DNA of 64,000 nt from Pseudomonas resinovorans NBRC 106553 (GTDB taxonomy: Bacteria; Pseudomonadota; Gammaproteobacteria; Pseudomonadales; Pseudomonadaceae): the NCBI RefSeq assembly GCF_000412695.1, contig NC_021499.1:3782001-3846000 (forward strand), given 5' to 3'. Below, piece after piece: positions 1-8,411 of the stretch; position 1 is the stretch's first letter, and each line of letters starts with the position of its first letter. Made by a program: the position numbers and the translations under genes. The notes under the pieces are model-generated. The model was not told where the DNA came from, made no database searches, and saw only the letters and a list, made by a program, of their open reading frames with translations.

Positions 1-242
1 CGGGCATGTCCCAGTCGGCGTTGAACAACGACCAGCTGGCCGACCTGCTGAACTGGCTGATGCGCAAGGACGGCATGGCCGGCAAGAGCGTGCCGGACGA
101 CTACAAGCCCTACACCGGGGAAGAAGTGGCGAAGATTCGCGGCGTCACCCTGCTCAACCTGCCGGACACCCGCGCAGGCCTGATCAAGGAGATGCGCAGC
201 CAAGGCATCACCATTGATGACGGCATGGACAACGCCTACTGA
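1..242 (+). CDS. c-type cytochrome, C-terminal part (gene starts before the window)
   Basis: The reading frame is open from the first base and ends in TGA at 240-242. The visible start codon at 6 is internal: a Gly codon precedes it, giving a GMSQSALNNDQLADLLNWLM stretch. This resembles the C-terminal helix of small class I cytochromes c, where the Met is the distal haem ligand. The CxxCH haem site would lie upstream, outside the window. The last 40 residues are hydrophilic and hold no recognised motif. The role is probably periplasmic electron transfer. The partner enzyme cannot be named because the upstream genes are not visible. A strong terminator follows directly, so this is the last gene of its operon. 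Confidence 0.55.
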   Translation, partial: GMSQSALNNDQLADLLNWLMRKDGMAGKSVPDDYKPYTGEEVAKIRGVTLLNLPDTRAGLIKEMRSQGITIDDGMDNAY

Positions 243-263
243 GTTTTATGCTGGACGGCTTGT

Positions 264-290
264 GGCCCGCCTTATGGCGGGCCTTTTTTT
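264..290 (+). terminator. Rho-independent terminator after the cytochrome gene
   Basis: Perfect 8 bp stem GGCCCGCC/GGCGGGCC with a TTAT loop, followed by seven T. It begins 21 bp after the stop codon of the partial cytochrome gene. Confidence 0.9.
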
Positions 291-622
291 GGGCGCGTTT
301 TTTGGGGAGCCCCAGCGTTGGGTTTCGCTTCGCTTCGCTCGCGGATCGCCGCCCGACCCAACCTACGAAAACCGAGCTCGGTGCACCCCACGGCACGGCC
401 GGCTCGACGTAGGAGCGAATTCATTCGCGAAGGGCCGCAAGGCCCGTGGGTCCGGTTCGCACATGACTTCAAACCGCATACGTAGGATGGGTTGAGCGAA
501 GCGATACCCATGCGGACAAGGCTGCCACCTGCCTCTACGTCCCACTCCATGCTGCGTGAATCCCGGAAATGATGAAGAATCCGCAACCCGCATTTCATCG
601 TTGACGGAGCGACGAGCACACC
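291..622. repeat. Gene-free stretch with interspersed Pseudomonas repeats
   Basis: I find no credible gene here. The stretch contains part of a GCGTTGGG...CCCAACCTACG palindromic repeat (about 315-365), a half copy of the TAGGAGCGAATTCATTCGCG family (about 410-460) and a copy of the GTAGGATGGGTTGAGCGAAG family (about 482-512). The same three families recur at many places further along the window. The promoter and RBS of the following GrpB-like gene must lie in the last about 80 bp. Confidence 0.7.
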
Positions 623-1120
623 ATGGCCCTGACTAGCACGATCAGTCACTACGACCACAATTGGCCGGCCCTTTTCAGCGCAGAGCGCGCCCGAATCGAG
701 CCGGGCTTCCTGGCCGAACTCGTCACCACCCACCATGTCGGCAGCACCGCCGTGCCGGGACTGGCCGCCAAGCCGGAAATCGATCTCCTGATCGAGGTAT
801 CGGAGCATATCGACGAGCCGCAGCGGATCGAGTTCATGGCCACTCTCGGCTATGTGCGCGGTAGCAACCTCTCCGAGGGGCACCACTTCTACCGCCGCGA
901 TGTGGACGGCGTGCGAACCCACAAGGTGCATGTCTGCATCAGCGGCCATGCCCAGATCGCGCGCATGCTGAGATTTCGCGACCTGCTACGCAGCGACCCC
1001 GAACTACGCCAGCGGTACCAGGCCCTCAAGCTCGCCCTTGAAGCAGGCAATCGCGACGGCATAGGCGAGTACCTGGCCGGCAAGGCCCCCTTCATCGACG
1101 CCGTGATGGGCCACGGATGA
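623..1120 (+). CDS. GrpB family protein (UPF0157, nucleotidyltransferase fold)
   Basis: 165 aa, the usual length of the GrpB/UPF0157 family. The family signature HVGSTAVPGLAAKPEIDLLI lies at residues 38-57. Its Gly-Ser pair followed by an Ile-Asp at about 53-54 is the core of the nucleotidyltransferase-like fold, which recalls the MNT/kanamycin nucleotidyltransferase active site. The biochemical role of GrpB proteins is poorly defined. It is cytoplasmic with no signal peptide. A weak GGAG lies about 13 bp before the ATG. The next gene starts 164 bp downstream, so co-transcription is possible but not shown. Confidence 0.85.
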   Translation: MALTSTISHYDHNWPALFSAERARIEPGFLAELVTTHHVGSTAVPGLAAKPEIDLLIEVSEHIDEPQRIEFMATLGYVRGSNLSEGHHFYRRDVDGVRTHKVHVCISGHAQIARMLRFRDLLRSDPELRQRYQALKLALEAGNRDGIGEYLAGKAPFIDAVMGHG

Positions 1121-1284
1121 TCGACCCGGACAGGATGCCGGTTCCTCGCGACATCCCGTCTTTGCTCCTAGAGTTGATGAGCGGCCCAAGGGCTCGGTCC
1201 AGACGCTCCGGAACGGAGCCCGGCCGCCATCGATCGACGAGCAAACACCGATTGCCACTTCCACATCACACAGGAGTCGCGAAC

Positions 1285-2115
1285 ATGGGGTACGTCACCA
1301 CGAAGGATGGAGTCGAGATTTTCTACAAGGACTGGGGGCCGAAAGACGCGCAGGTGATCCATTTCCATCACGGCTGGCCGCTCAGCGCGGACGACTGGGA
1401 TACGCAGATGCTGTACTTCCTGGCCCGCGGTTTTCGCGTGGTGGCCCACGACCGCCGTGGCCACGGCCGCTCCAGCCAGGTGTGGGACGGCCACGACATG
1501 GACCATTACGCCGACGACGTGGCGGCGGTGGTGAACCACCTCGGCACCCGAGGCGCCATCCATGTGGGCCACTCCACCGGCGGCGGCGAGGTCGCCCGCT
1601 ACGTCGCTCGTTATCCGGACGATCCGGTGCCCAAGGCGGTGCTCATCAGCGCCGTGCCGCCACTGATGGTGAAGACCGAGAAGAACCCCGGCGGCCTGCC
1701 CAAGGATGTGTTCGACGGCCTCCAGGCCCAGCTCGCGGCCAACCGCGCGCAGTTCTACCGCGACGTTCCCGCCGGCCCCTTCTACGGCTACAACCGCCCC
1801 GGTGCCGAACCCTCCGAAGGCATCATCGCCAACTGGTGGCGGCAGGGCATGATGGGCGGCGCGAAGGCCCATTACGATGGCATCGTCGCCTTCTCCCAGA
1901 CCGACTTCACCGCGGACCTCCAGGCCATCACCATCCCCGTGTTGGTGATGCATGGCGACGACGACCAGATCGTGCCCTACGAGAACGCCGGCGTGCTCTC
2001 GGCCCAGTTGCTGAAGAACGGCACCCTGAGACTCTATCCGGGCTTCTCCCACGGCATGCCCACCATCAACGCCGACACCATCAACGCCGACCTGCTCGCG
2101 TTCTTCAAAAGCTGA
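1285..2115 (+). CDS. alpha/beta hydrolase (non-haem chloroperoxidase/arylesterase-like)
   Basis: 276 aa when started at the ATG at 1285, which has a good CAGGAG RBS at 1271-1276. An upstream in-frame start at 1117 would add 56 unlike residues and overlap the preceding gene. The nucleophile elbow GHSTG is at residues 95-99 (Ser97). The acid lies in HGDDDQIVP (about 223-231) and the His in GFSHG (about 256), giving a complete triad. The HFHHGWP motif near residue 27 forms the oxyanion region. This arrangement is typical of cofactor-free haloperoxidases and aryl esterases; the natural substrate is unknown. It is cytoplasmic and single-domain, with a terminator directly after it. Confidence 0.88.
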   Translation: MGYVTTKDGVEIFYKDWGPKDAQVIHFHHGWPLSADDWDTQMLYFLARGFRVVAHDRRGHGRSSQVWDGHDMDHYADDVAAVVNHLGTRGAIHVGHSTGGGEVARYVARYPDDPVPKAVLISAVPPLMVKTEKNPGGLPKDVFDGLQAQLAANRAQFYRDVPAGPFYGYNRPGAEPSEGIIANWWRQGMMGGAKAHYDGIVAFSQTDFTADLQAITIPVLVMHGDDDQIVPYENAGVLSAQLLKNGTLRLYPGFSHGMPTINADTINADLLAFFKS

Positions 2116-2121
2116 GCACAG

Positions 2122-2158
2122 CGGGGGCCGGGGGTTCGACCTCCGGCCCCCGTCTTTC
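2122..2158 (+). terminator. Rho-independent terminator after the alpha/beta hydrolase
   Basis: 10 bp stem CGGGGGCCGG (2122-2131) and CCGGCCCCCG (2143-2152), followed by a T-rich tract. It starts 7 bp after the stop codon. Confidence 0.85.
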
Positions 2159-2188
2159 CTGTCGAACCGATTGGTCCCTCTTCGGCTG

Positions 2189-2581
2189 TTACTCCTCTGA
2201 ACGCCCCGTCCCTTCGCGGTCACGCAAGTAGTGCTTGCTCAAGGGGAAGCGCGGCAGCCAGGACTCGCGGCAGATGGTGAATAGCTCGTAGGTGGGCATC
2301 AACTGGTCCGGGGCGTCGAGTGAACCCAGGTTCACCTCGATTTCGTCGTCGCTGCGCGAGAAGACCGAAGAGCCGCAGCGGGGGCAGAAGAAGCGCCCTT
2401 CGTAGTCGCGGGTCTCCCCCTCGATCTGCACCGCTTCCTCGGGGAAGATCGCGGAGGCGTGGAACAGCGCTCCATGGAACTTGCGGCAATCGAGGCAGTG
2501 GCAGATCCCGACCCGATAGGGCCGCCCGGATGCCACCAGACGCACATTGCCGCACAGGCAACCGCCGGTGAATCGGTCCAT
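2189..2581 (-). CDS. GFA family protein (glutathione-dependent formaldehyde-activating fold)
   Basis: 130 aa from the ATG at 2581, chosen because GAGGAGG sits 6 bp upstream; the longer frame adds only six residues and loses this RBS. Zinc-type cysteines appear in the GFA/CENP-V pattern: C8 and C10 (GGCLCG), C27-H-C29 and C32 (CHCLDC), C66 and C69 (CPRCG). The family binds zinc and is named after Gfa of Paracoccus, but most members have no proven role in formaldehyde detoxification. It is convergent with the hydrolase gene and appears to be a single-gene unit. Confidence 0.88.
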   Translation of the reverse strand: MDRFTGGCLCGNVRLVASGRPYRVGICHCLDCRKFHGALFHASAIFPEEAVQIEGETRDYEGRFFCPRCGSSVFSRSDDEIEVNLGSLDAPDQLMPTYELFTICRESWLPRFPLSKHYLRDREGTGRSEE

Positions 2582-2623
2582 GCTGTGCCTCCTCGGCAAT
2601 CAGGTATCTGCAATTTATAGCCT

Positions 2624-2757
2624 GTAGGAGCGAATTCATTCGCGAAGGGCCGCGAGGCCCGTGGGTCCGCTTGGCGCATCAATTCAATCCGCAGATCCTA
2701 GCCCGGATGAAATCCCGGAGCGGCGGTGGGTTTTCCCCGGATTGCATCCGGGCTACC
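2624..2757. repeat. Two interspersed repeats (GAATTCATTCGC family and GCCCGGATG family)
   Basis: A half copy of the GTAGGAGCGAATTCATTCGC family lies at 2624-2668 and closely resembles 409-455. A separate hairpin repeat follows with arms GCCCGGATG (2701-2709) and CATCCGGGC (2745-2753). Both lie between the divergently transcribed GFA and GNAT genes. Confidence 0.75.
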
Positions 2758-2831
2758 TACTTGAGAAACCCATTAGCCCTACCCGCATCACCCTATAATG
2801 GCCAGCTCGATAACCGTGCGGTCAGGGGGCA

Positions 2832-3296
2832 TTGCAGTCAGTGGAAACCATTCGCCGAGCCGCTCTTGCGGACGCCGACGCCATCGCGGCACTGGTCAAC
2901 GAGGCCTACACGCCCTACATCGCCAGGATCGGCAAAAAGCCGGCGCCCATGCTGGATGACTATCGGCAGGTCGTGGCTGATTTCGAGACCTTCATCCTCA
3001 CCCGGGATTCGGAGCTTGCCGGAGTTCTGGTGATGAGCCTGGAAGACGACGAACTGCTGCTGGTGAACGTCGCAGTGCTGCCGCGCTGCAAAGGCCAGGG
3101 CATCGGGAAGTTGCTGATGCGCTTCTGCGAAGACTTCGCCCAGGGAGCCCGCTGCCAGGCCATTCGGCTCTACACCCACGAACTGATGACCGAGAACATC
3201 GAGATCTACAAGAAGCTGGGTTATCGGGAAACCCACAGGGCCACGGAGAACGGCTTCGCTCGCGTATTCATGCGCAAGGCGATGCGGGGTGACTGA
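2832..3296 (+). CDS. GNAT family N-acetyltransferase
   Basis: About 151-154 aa. The acetyl-CoA binding motif A is visible as VAVLPRCKGQGIGKLLMRF (about 76-94), with the R/KxxGxG/A pattern. The C-terminal IYKKLGYRETHR segment is typical of motif B. The start is uncertain: a TTG at 2832 or a GTG at 2841. GTG has better spacing to the GGGGG at 2825-2829. The substrate cannot be told from sequence; small GNATs act on amino acids, polyamines, antibiotics or protein N-termini. It is cytoplasmic and transcribed alone, convergent with the HD-domain gene. Confidence 0.85.
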   Translation: MQSVETIRRAALADADAIAALVNEAYTPYIARIGKKPAPMLDDYRQVVADFETFILTRDSELAGVLVMSLEDDELLLVNVAVLPRCKGQGIGKLLMRFCEDFAQGARCQAIRLYTHELMTENIEIYKKLGYRETHRATENGFARVFMRKAMRGD

Positions 3297-3324
3297 CTCT
3301 TCCACGCTGGCGGCGCCAGTCGCC

Positions 3325-3927
3325 TCATTTGCCGGTCTGTGCCTTCGCGAAGTAATCGCTGACGCATTGGCTCGCCACCTCCCACAGCACGGGTGAGCCA
3401 CGCTCGATCACGGGGCCGTAGCGCTCCATCACCTGCTGCCTAGTGACACCGTTCTCGGCCCATGTCCCGCCATTCGACAAGGTATTGATCAGCAGTGGCT
3501 GCAAGCGATCCAGAGCTTTCGCGAAGATGGCCTCGGGCGTCTGTGCGGCCTCGAATTCGCACCAGAGATCGAGCATTTCTCGCCCCTGCTGCTCGGGCAA
3601 CAGCCCGAAGATGCGCTCGGCGGCACGCCGTTCCGCTGCTTCGATGAGCGCAGCCTGCCCGCTGGCCGAATGAAGCGGATGATCCCCCGCATCGATTTCA
3701 ACGATGTCGTGCACCAGCAGAAGTTTGACGACATGCAGGGTGTCGACCTCCTTTGCGTGCGCCGAGAGGACGAGCGCGAACATGCCGAGGTGCCAGGAAT
3801 GCTCCGCCGAGTTTTCCTTGCGGCTCTGATCGATCAGGGGCGACTGCCGCATGATCGACTTCAGCTTGTCCAGCTCCACGAGAAAGGCGAGCTGTTGCGC
3901 GATCTGGTCAGTGGACGAATACGTCAT
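3325..3927 (-). CDS. HD domain phosphohydrolase (HD_3, YfbR/5'-deoxynucleotidase-like)
   Basis: 200 aa. The HD metal site is visible: H43 in NSAEHSWH and H73-D74 in LLVHDIVEID, with an Asp in ALDRLQPLLIN near 142 as the likely last ligand. HD_3 proteins hydrolyse phosphomonoesters, often nucleoside 5'-monophosphates, using divalent metal; the exact substrate is not known here. An AAGGAA RBS lies 8 bp before the ATG. It shares orientation with the methyltransferase gene upstream (start 4726) with about 55 bp between them, so the two may be one transcript. Confidence 0.85.
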   Translation of the reverse strand: MTYSSTDQIAQQLAFLVELDKLKSIMRQSPLIDQSRKENSAEHSWHLGMFALVLSAHAKEVDTLHVVKLLLVHDIVEIDAGDHPLHSASGQAALIEAAERRAAERIFGLLPEQQGREMLDLWCEFEAAQTPEAIFAKALDRLQPLLINTLSNGGTWAENGVTRQQVMERYGPVIERGSPVLWEVASQCVSDYFAKAQTGK

Positions 3928-3982
3928 GGGTTGCGTTCCTTTTCGTCTGGGAACCGACGATCAAGCGATCGTGAGCAGATGC

Positions 3983-4726
3983 CTAGCGCTTCACGCAGAC
4001 GAACAAGGCATTCCCGGAGGCGCCGCCCCAGGGCGTGATCCGCTCGTAGTCATGCTCGAAGACCTGCACCTCGAAAAGCGGCTGCAACAGCTGCTGCAGC
4101 TCGATGAAATCCAGGGCGACCATGGCATGTTCGTCCTGCCAGGCCTGGGTCACGCCCGCCTCGGTCTTCTCGATGCGCAGGCGCAGCGCCTGTTGCTCGC
4201 CCTCGCCGCTGTAGTACCAGCTGGAGCCGAACACGAAGTGGCTGCCCTGGTGATCCAGGCTATGGCGCACGAAGGAGCGGTTGTCGATCTGCCGCTTGTC
4301 CACCGCGTTGAAGCAGAACACGCCGTTGTCCGCGAGTGCGCCGTGCACGCTGGACAGGCACGCCCGCAGCCGTTCCAGGCTGGCGTTGTAGTGGATGGAG
4401 TAAAGAAAGCAGGTGATCAGGTCCACCGACTCACCCACCTGGAAGTCCGCCATGTCCTGCCGGCTGAACTGCGCCTCGGGGCAGCGCAACTGGGCGATGT
4501 CCAGCATCGGCTGGTTGATGTCCAGGCCGGCGCTGCGGTAGCCGAAGTCGAGGAAGTGGCGGACGTGGGGCCCGGTGCCACAGGCCAGGTCCAGGTGCCT
4601 GCGCCCCTGGTTGCCAAACAGCTGCTGCAGCCGGTGCACGCTGTGGCTCTGCGCCCGGTAGTCGATGTCGGCGCACATCAGGTCGTAGTAGGAGGACAGG
4701 TCGGTGTACAGCGCGTTGGAGGACAT
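3983..4726 (-). CDS. class I SAM-dependent methyltransferase
   Basis: 247 aa from the ATG at 4726, where the conserved N-terminus (TDLSSYYDLMCADIDY) begins; the longer open frame upstream is not homologous-looking. SAM motif I is HLDLACGTG (44-52), with the acidic residue of motif II in GLDIN (about 67-71). The fold matches the Methyltransf_25/11 group that methylates small molecules. Substrate unknown. It is cytoplasmic. The HD gene lies 55 bp downstream on the same strand, and a divergent DUF6130 gene starts about 160 bp away. Confidence 0.85.
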   Translation of the reverse strand: MSSNALYTDLSSYYDLMCADIDYRAQSHSVHRLQQLFGNQGRRHLDLACGTGPHVRHFLDFGYRSAGLDINQPMLDIAQLRCPEAQFSRQDMADFQVGESVDLITCFLYSIHYNASLERLRACLSSVHGALADNGVFCFNAVDKRQIDNRSFVRHSLDHQGSHFVFGSSWYYSGEGEQQALRLRIEKTEAGVTQAWQDEHAMVALDFIELQQLLQPLFEVQVFEHDYERITPWGGASGNALFVCVKR

Positions 4727-4888
4727 AGCAAAGGTTCGACGGAGGCTTAGGCGCAGCATGGTAACCCAGCCCCGAACGCTCCCTGGCAAAATCGGACCTC
4801 CTGCACCTGCTGCCTTGCCAGACAGACGTTCATTCCCGTCGCTTTCGCGTGATCTAGCCTTGAATGAAGTCACGCGGGAGAAGTCGCC

Positions 4889-5374
4889 ATGCCCCTCGCT
4901 CTCAGGCCGCCGTTCACCCTGGCCCTGGTCGTGTTCGGCTGCCTGGCGGCGAGCACTCAAGGAGCAACGGACACCAATCCGCCACCGGCCATACTTCCCC
5001 TGGCGTCCGAGGTGGCGCCGCGAATAATCGCCTATCCGCCGCTTGCGGAGCCGCTCGCCCGTGGCGTTGTCATCATCCAGTATCGGACCGAGCACGCCAG
5101 GATCATGCCGGTGTTCGGCAAAGAGGCCGGTGAGGTTTCACCCCGGCTCGGTCACCTGCATGTGACGGTGGACGACTGGAAAGGGACCTGGGCGCACACC
5201 AGTGAAGACCCGATCATCCTGGTTGGACTGGTGCCCGGGCCCCACAGGATTCTGCTCGAAGTGGCCGACCCGACCCACAAGATACTCACCAGTACGACAG
5301 TGAACTTCGTCGTTCCGGCGACCAAACCAGCGGACGCCCCTCACATGGACGAGGGTCATGCAGTAAAACCATGA
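4889..5374 (+). CDS. DUF6130 family exported protein
   Basis: 161 aa with a Sec signal peptide: a hydrophobic stretch at residues 9-21 and a probable cleavage near ASTQG-A at 25-26. The mature part carries GHLHVTVDD, then PIILVGLVPGPHRILLEVAD, which are the hallmarks I associate with the DUF6130 family of small periplasmic proteins. Its function is not known. It is followed by the convergent end of the MFS gene, and no obvious operon partner is seen. Confidence 0.75.
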   Translation: MPLALRPPFTLALVVFGCLAASTQGATDTNPPPAILPLASEVAPRIIAYPPLAEPLARGVVIIQYRTEHARIMPVFGKEAGEVSPRLGHLHVTVDDWKGTWAHTSEDPIILVGLVPGPHRILLEVADPTHKILTSTTVNFVVPATKPADAPHMDEGHAVKP

Positions 5375-5507
5375 CCCTTGCGTGTTCATGCCAGGCGCCT
5401 GGGTCACTCGGTGTCGACCTGGAGCTCACGCAGCAGGAACTCCAGTGAATCCGGCGCTGCGCGATGGCTTCTTTCCGAGCTTAGCTCTCCCAGGGCAACG
5501 AAGTCGC

Positions 5508-6683
5508 TCAGTTCGCGACGCCCGTCCGGCTTGGCCTGGCCACCGACGTGCCGGTTTCCCGCCCCACTCCGATCAGCAGAGTCAGCAGTACCGTCACAGC
5601 GATACTGAACAGGTAAAGCGCCTGCGGCCCCGTGTACGCCATCAGCGCACCCGCGAGCAGCGGTCCTATGGTCGCGCCAATGCCGAAGGCCATCAGCAGC
5701 ACACCAGCCACCGACACCCGCAGTTCAGCTTCCAGGTTGTCGTTTGCATGGGCGACACCCAGTGGATACAGGCAGAACTGCAGGAAGCCGATGGCCGCAC
5801 CGGCCAACATCACCCAGCCCGCGCCTGGGGCATCGAAAACCGCCAAGGGCAGGTAGGCGACGCATAGCAGGATCGCGATCACCCGAATCAGCGCGACACG
5901 GGAATAGCGGTCCGAGAGCATCCCGAGCGGAAGCTGGGCGACGAGCCCGGCGGCGATGCCAAGCGCCATGAACTGGCCGACTTCCGACGGCGTGAAACCC
6001 AACTGCGCAGCGAAGATCGGCGTCAACCCATAGAAACAGCCGTTCAACAGTCCCGAGACGAGGACGGTGCCCAGCGCCTGCGGCAATCTGCGGATATAGA
6101 GCATCGGCCGAATACGCACCTGGCTGATGGCGCTCGGCTGAGCCCCCGTGTGCAGGGCCATGGGCACCATGCCGATGGCAAAGGCGATGGCCACACCGGA
6201 CAACACCAACGCGCCCAACCCATGGTCGAGACCCAACAACAGCTGCCCCAGCATCATGCCGACGTAGCTCGCCACCATGTACAACGACAGTGCACCCCCT
6301 CGGCGATCCGGCGGCGCGCAGCCGTTGAGCCAGCTTTCGATGACCATCATCTGGCACATCATTGCCGTGCCGACGATGAACCTCAGTGCAAGCCAGAGTG
6401 GCAGCCAATCGCTGAGCTGATGGCTGAGCACCGCCGACACGATCACCCCTGCGCCGACAACGAAGGCACGGACGTGGGAGACACGGGCGATCAGCCAGTA
6501 ACCGACCCGCCCTCCCACCACCATCCCCAGTGCGTTGGCGGCCATGAGGGCACCCCCCCAGACCTCCGCGACGCCAGCGGTATCCAGACGCAGTGCCAGG
6601 TACGTCATCAGCAGGCTCGAGCCCAGCTGCATCAGCAGGGTCGCGGCATAGATCGGCCCGAATGCCTTGGTGAGTGCGAACAA
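5508..6683 (-). CDS. MFS transporter (YcaD-like), last gene of the Rieske operon
   Basis: 391 aa with about 12 hydrophobic segments, a typical major facilitator of the YcaD/CynX type. The start is a TTG at 6683 preceded by GGGGA. The frame upstream of it closes at the stop codon of the cupin gene, which lies in the same frame only 21 bp away, so the MFS gene belongs to the same transcript. A DRYSR motif in the loop after helix 8 (about 257-261) matches the MFS loop signature. In this operon it could import a substrate or export an intermediate. The direction of transport is inferred only. Confidence 0.82.
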   Translation of the reverse strand: MFALTKAFGPIYAATLLMQLGSSLLMTYLALRLDTAGVAEVWGGALMAANALGMVVGGRVGYWLIARVSHVRAFVVGAGVIVSAVLSHQLSDWLPLWLALRFIVGTAMMCQMMVIESWLNGCAPPDRRGGALSLYMVASYVGMMLGQLLLGLDHGLGALVLSGVAIAFAIGMVPMALHTGAQPSAISQVRIRPMLYIRRLPQALGTVLVSGLLNGCFYGLTPIFAAQLGFTPSEVGQFMALGIAAGLVAQLPLGMLSDRYSRVALIRVIAILLCVAYLPLAVFDAPGAGWVMLAGAAIGFLQFCLYPLGVAHANDNLEAELRVSVAGVLLMAFGIGATIGPLLAGALMAYTGPQALYLFSIAVTVLLTLLIGVGRETGTSVARPSRTGVAN

Positions 6684-6704
6684 TTGGGTTCCCCAGGTCA
6701 GTGG

Positions 6705-7076
6705 TCAGGCGAGGCCATGGCGCTGCTTCCAGTCGCCGGGATGAACGACGTAGCCGAATAGCGCGTGCCCTCCGTAGACGAGTTCGGTCCCTTCGGGAAT
6801 CCACAACAACTGCCCCGGTTCCACCCGGTACAGCTCGCCGTTCGCCCTCAGCTCGAAGCAGCCTTCGATGACGAAGATCACTTCGTCGTACAACAGGGTC
6901 CAGGCGACCTCGGCGCCCTCCCATCGCGCAAAGCCGATGCCCATCGCGGGCGACACTTCATTGCTGACGGCACGGGCCACGCTGGCACCACCCGATGGCC
7001 CTCCGCGCTGGGTGAATTCCAGGTTCCGGTGATCCACCAGCAGCACCGGCCCTCTTCCGCTCGGCGCCATGGTCAT
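6705..7076 (-). CDS. cupin domain protein
   Basis: 123 aa, single cupin barrel. The segment VIFVIEGCFELRANGELYRVE followed by PGQLLWIPEGTELVYGG fits cupin motif 1/2 geometry, but the usual His metal ligands are largely missing, as in EutQ-like cupins. ATG at 7076 overlaps the stop codon of the flavoprotein gene (ATGA), so translation is coupled. In this operon it may bind an intermediate or assist an enzyme; no specific function can be assigned. A second in-frame ATG two codons later is also possible. Confidence 0.8.
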   Translation of the reverse strand: MTMAPSGRGPVLLVDHRNLEFTQRGGPSGGASVARAVSNEVSPAMGIGFARWEGAEVAWTLLYDEVIFVIEGCFELRANGELYRVEPGQLLWIPEGTELVYGGHALFGYVVHPGDWKQRHGLA

Positions 7077-8401
7077 AGCTCGCTCCTGCTGTTCCAGGCC
7101 GCCCAGCGGATACGCGTACGCACCCCCATACCGAGAAAAGGCTCCGGCGGATTGAGCGAAGGCATACCGGTCACGGTCTGGATGTCGCTCAGCAACGCGG
7201 ACTGCGCACCCACCACCCGGTCGGCCAGCAGCGTTCCGGAAATGGTGCCCCAGGCGGCGCCGACGCCGTTGTCGCACGCCGTGGCGACTATCCCATCGTC
7301 CAGCTGGCCGAAGAAGTTGGTGAAGTTCCGCGAGATGGCGTAGGCCCCGCCCCAGGTGTGGGTGAAGGGCACACCGGCGAGCTGGGGATAGCGTGCGAGG
7401 AAGGCCTTGCGATGATCGTCGCGGATCTTCGCCCGCGTGCCTTCGCCGACACTGCGCCCGTAACGCGGCACATGCTTGTAGGTGTTGCGGATGATCAGCC
7501 GGCGGTCCTGGGTCATCCGCACCGTGGTGCCGGCATGGTCGGCGGGCGTCAGGCCCCAGTCGGCCTGGATGCCAACGGCAGCGACCTCGGCATCGGTGAG
7601 CGGGCGCGTCCAGCTGGCGAAGGTCATGACCGGCAGCAGGCGGTTGCGCAGGTAGCCGAACTCCTGGGTGAAGATGCTGGTGCCCAGCAGGACGCTCGGG
7701 GTACGGATCGACCCATCCTTGCCATGGAGCACCCAGTGCCCGCCGGCTTGCTTCTCCAGGCGCTGGATGGGCGACTCCTCGAGCACCTCGACATTCGCCG
7801 GCAAGGACGCGCCGAGCCCGCGCACCAGGGCGGCCGGCTGCATCAGGTAGCAGCCGGGGGTGAAGATGGCGCGGCTGTAGTAGTCGCTGCCCAGCACACC
7901 GGCCAGTTCGTCCCGCTCCACCAGCCGGTAGGGTTCGCCGAGATCGGCCATGAGCTTCTCGAAATGCTCGAGATAGGCGAGACCACGTTCGCCCACGGCG
8001 CCCTGGTACTTGCCGGCATGGGACCACTGGCAGTCGATGCCATGGCGGCCGATCAGCGTCTGCAGCTGGTCGATGGCGGCCCGGTTGAGTCCGAGCAGAC
8101 GCTGCTTGTGCCGCGGGTCGGGATGCTCCAGGGCGAACTTGTGCGGCAGGTCGATGACAAAGCCCGAGTTGCGGCCCGAGGCGCCATAACCGATGCGCTG
8201 GGCGTCCACCAGCAGGATGCGCGATTGCGGCAAGTGCTCGGCCAGTCGCCGCGCGGCGGCCAGGCCGGCGAAGCCAGCGCCTATCACCACATGGTCGGCC
8301 GTCCGCTGGCCGCTCAGGCGCTTGGCGGGAAGGGGTTCGGGTAGCGCGGCATACCATCCGCAACTGCGGTCATCATTAGGCAGGTTAACGATACTGTTCA
8401 T
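7073..8401 (-). CDS. FAD-dependent oxidoreductase (DAO family, PuuB-like)
   Basis: 442 aa from the ATG at 8401. An FAD-binding Rossmann motif VVIGAGFAGLAAARRL lies at residues 38-53, and an ASGRNSGF stretch typical of DAO/glycine oxidase-like enzymes follows at about 76-83. The C-terminal THTWGGAYA segment resembles gamma-glutamylputrescine oxidase and related amine oxidases. Known relatives oxidise secondary or primary amines to imine or aldehyde plus H2O2 or reduced acceptor. As the fourth gene of the Rieske operon it probably oxidises an N-methylated or amine intermediate. It starts 10 bp after the rubredoxin reductase gene and overlaps the cupin gene by 4 bp. Confidence 0.85.
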   Translation of the reverse strand: MNSIVNLPNDDRSCGWYAALPEPLPAKRLSGQRTADHVVIGAGFAGLAAARRLAEHLPQSRILLVDAQRIGYGASGRNSGFVIDLPHKFALEHPDPRHKQRLLGLNRAAIDQLQTLIGRHGIDCQWSHAGKYQGAVGERGLAYLEHFEKLMADLGEPYRLVERDELAGVLGSDYYSRAIFTPGCYLMQPAALVRGLGASLPANVEVLEESPIQRLEKQAGGHWVLHGKDGSIRTPSVLLGTSIFTQEFGYLRNRLLPVMTFASWTRPLTDAEVAAVGIQADWGLTPADHAGTTVRMTQDRRLIIRNTYKHVPRYGRSVGEGTRAKIRDDHRKAFLARYPQLAGVPFTHTWGGAYAISRNFTNFFGQLDDGIVATACDNGVGAAWGTISGTLLADRVVGAQSALLSDIQTVTGMPSLNPPEPFLGMGVRTRIRWAAWNSRSEL

Positions 8402-8411
8402 GGTTCGGCTC

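Noticed and set aside
1..242. Partial cytochrome as part of the qhp system
   Set aside because: It lies 35 kb from qhpG, ends in a terminator and has no distinctive feature of a dehydrogenase subunit.
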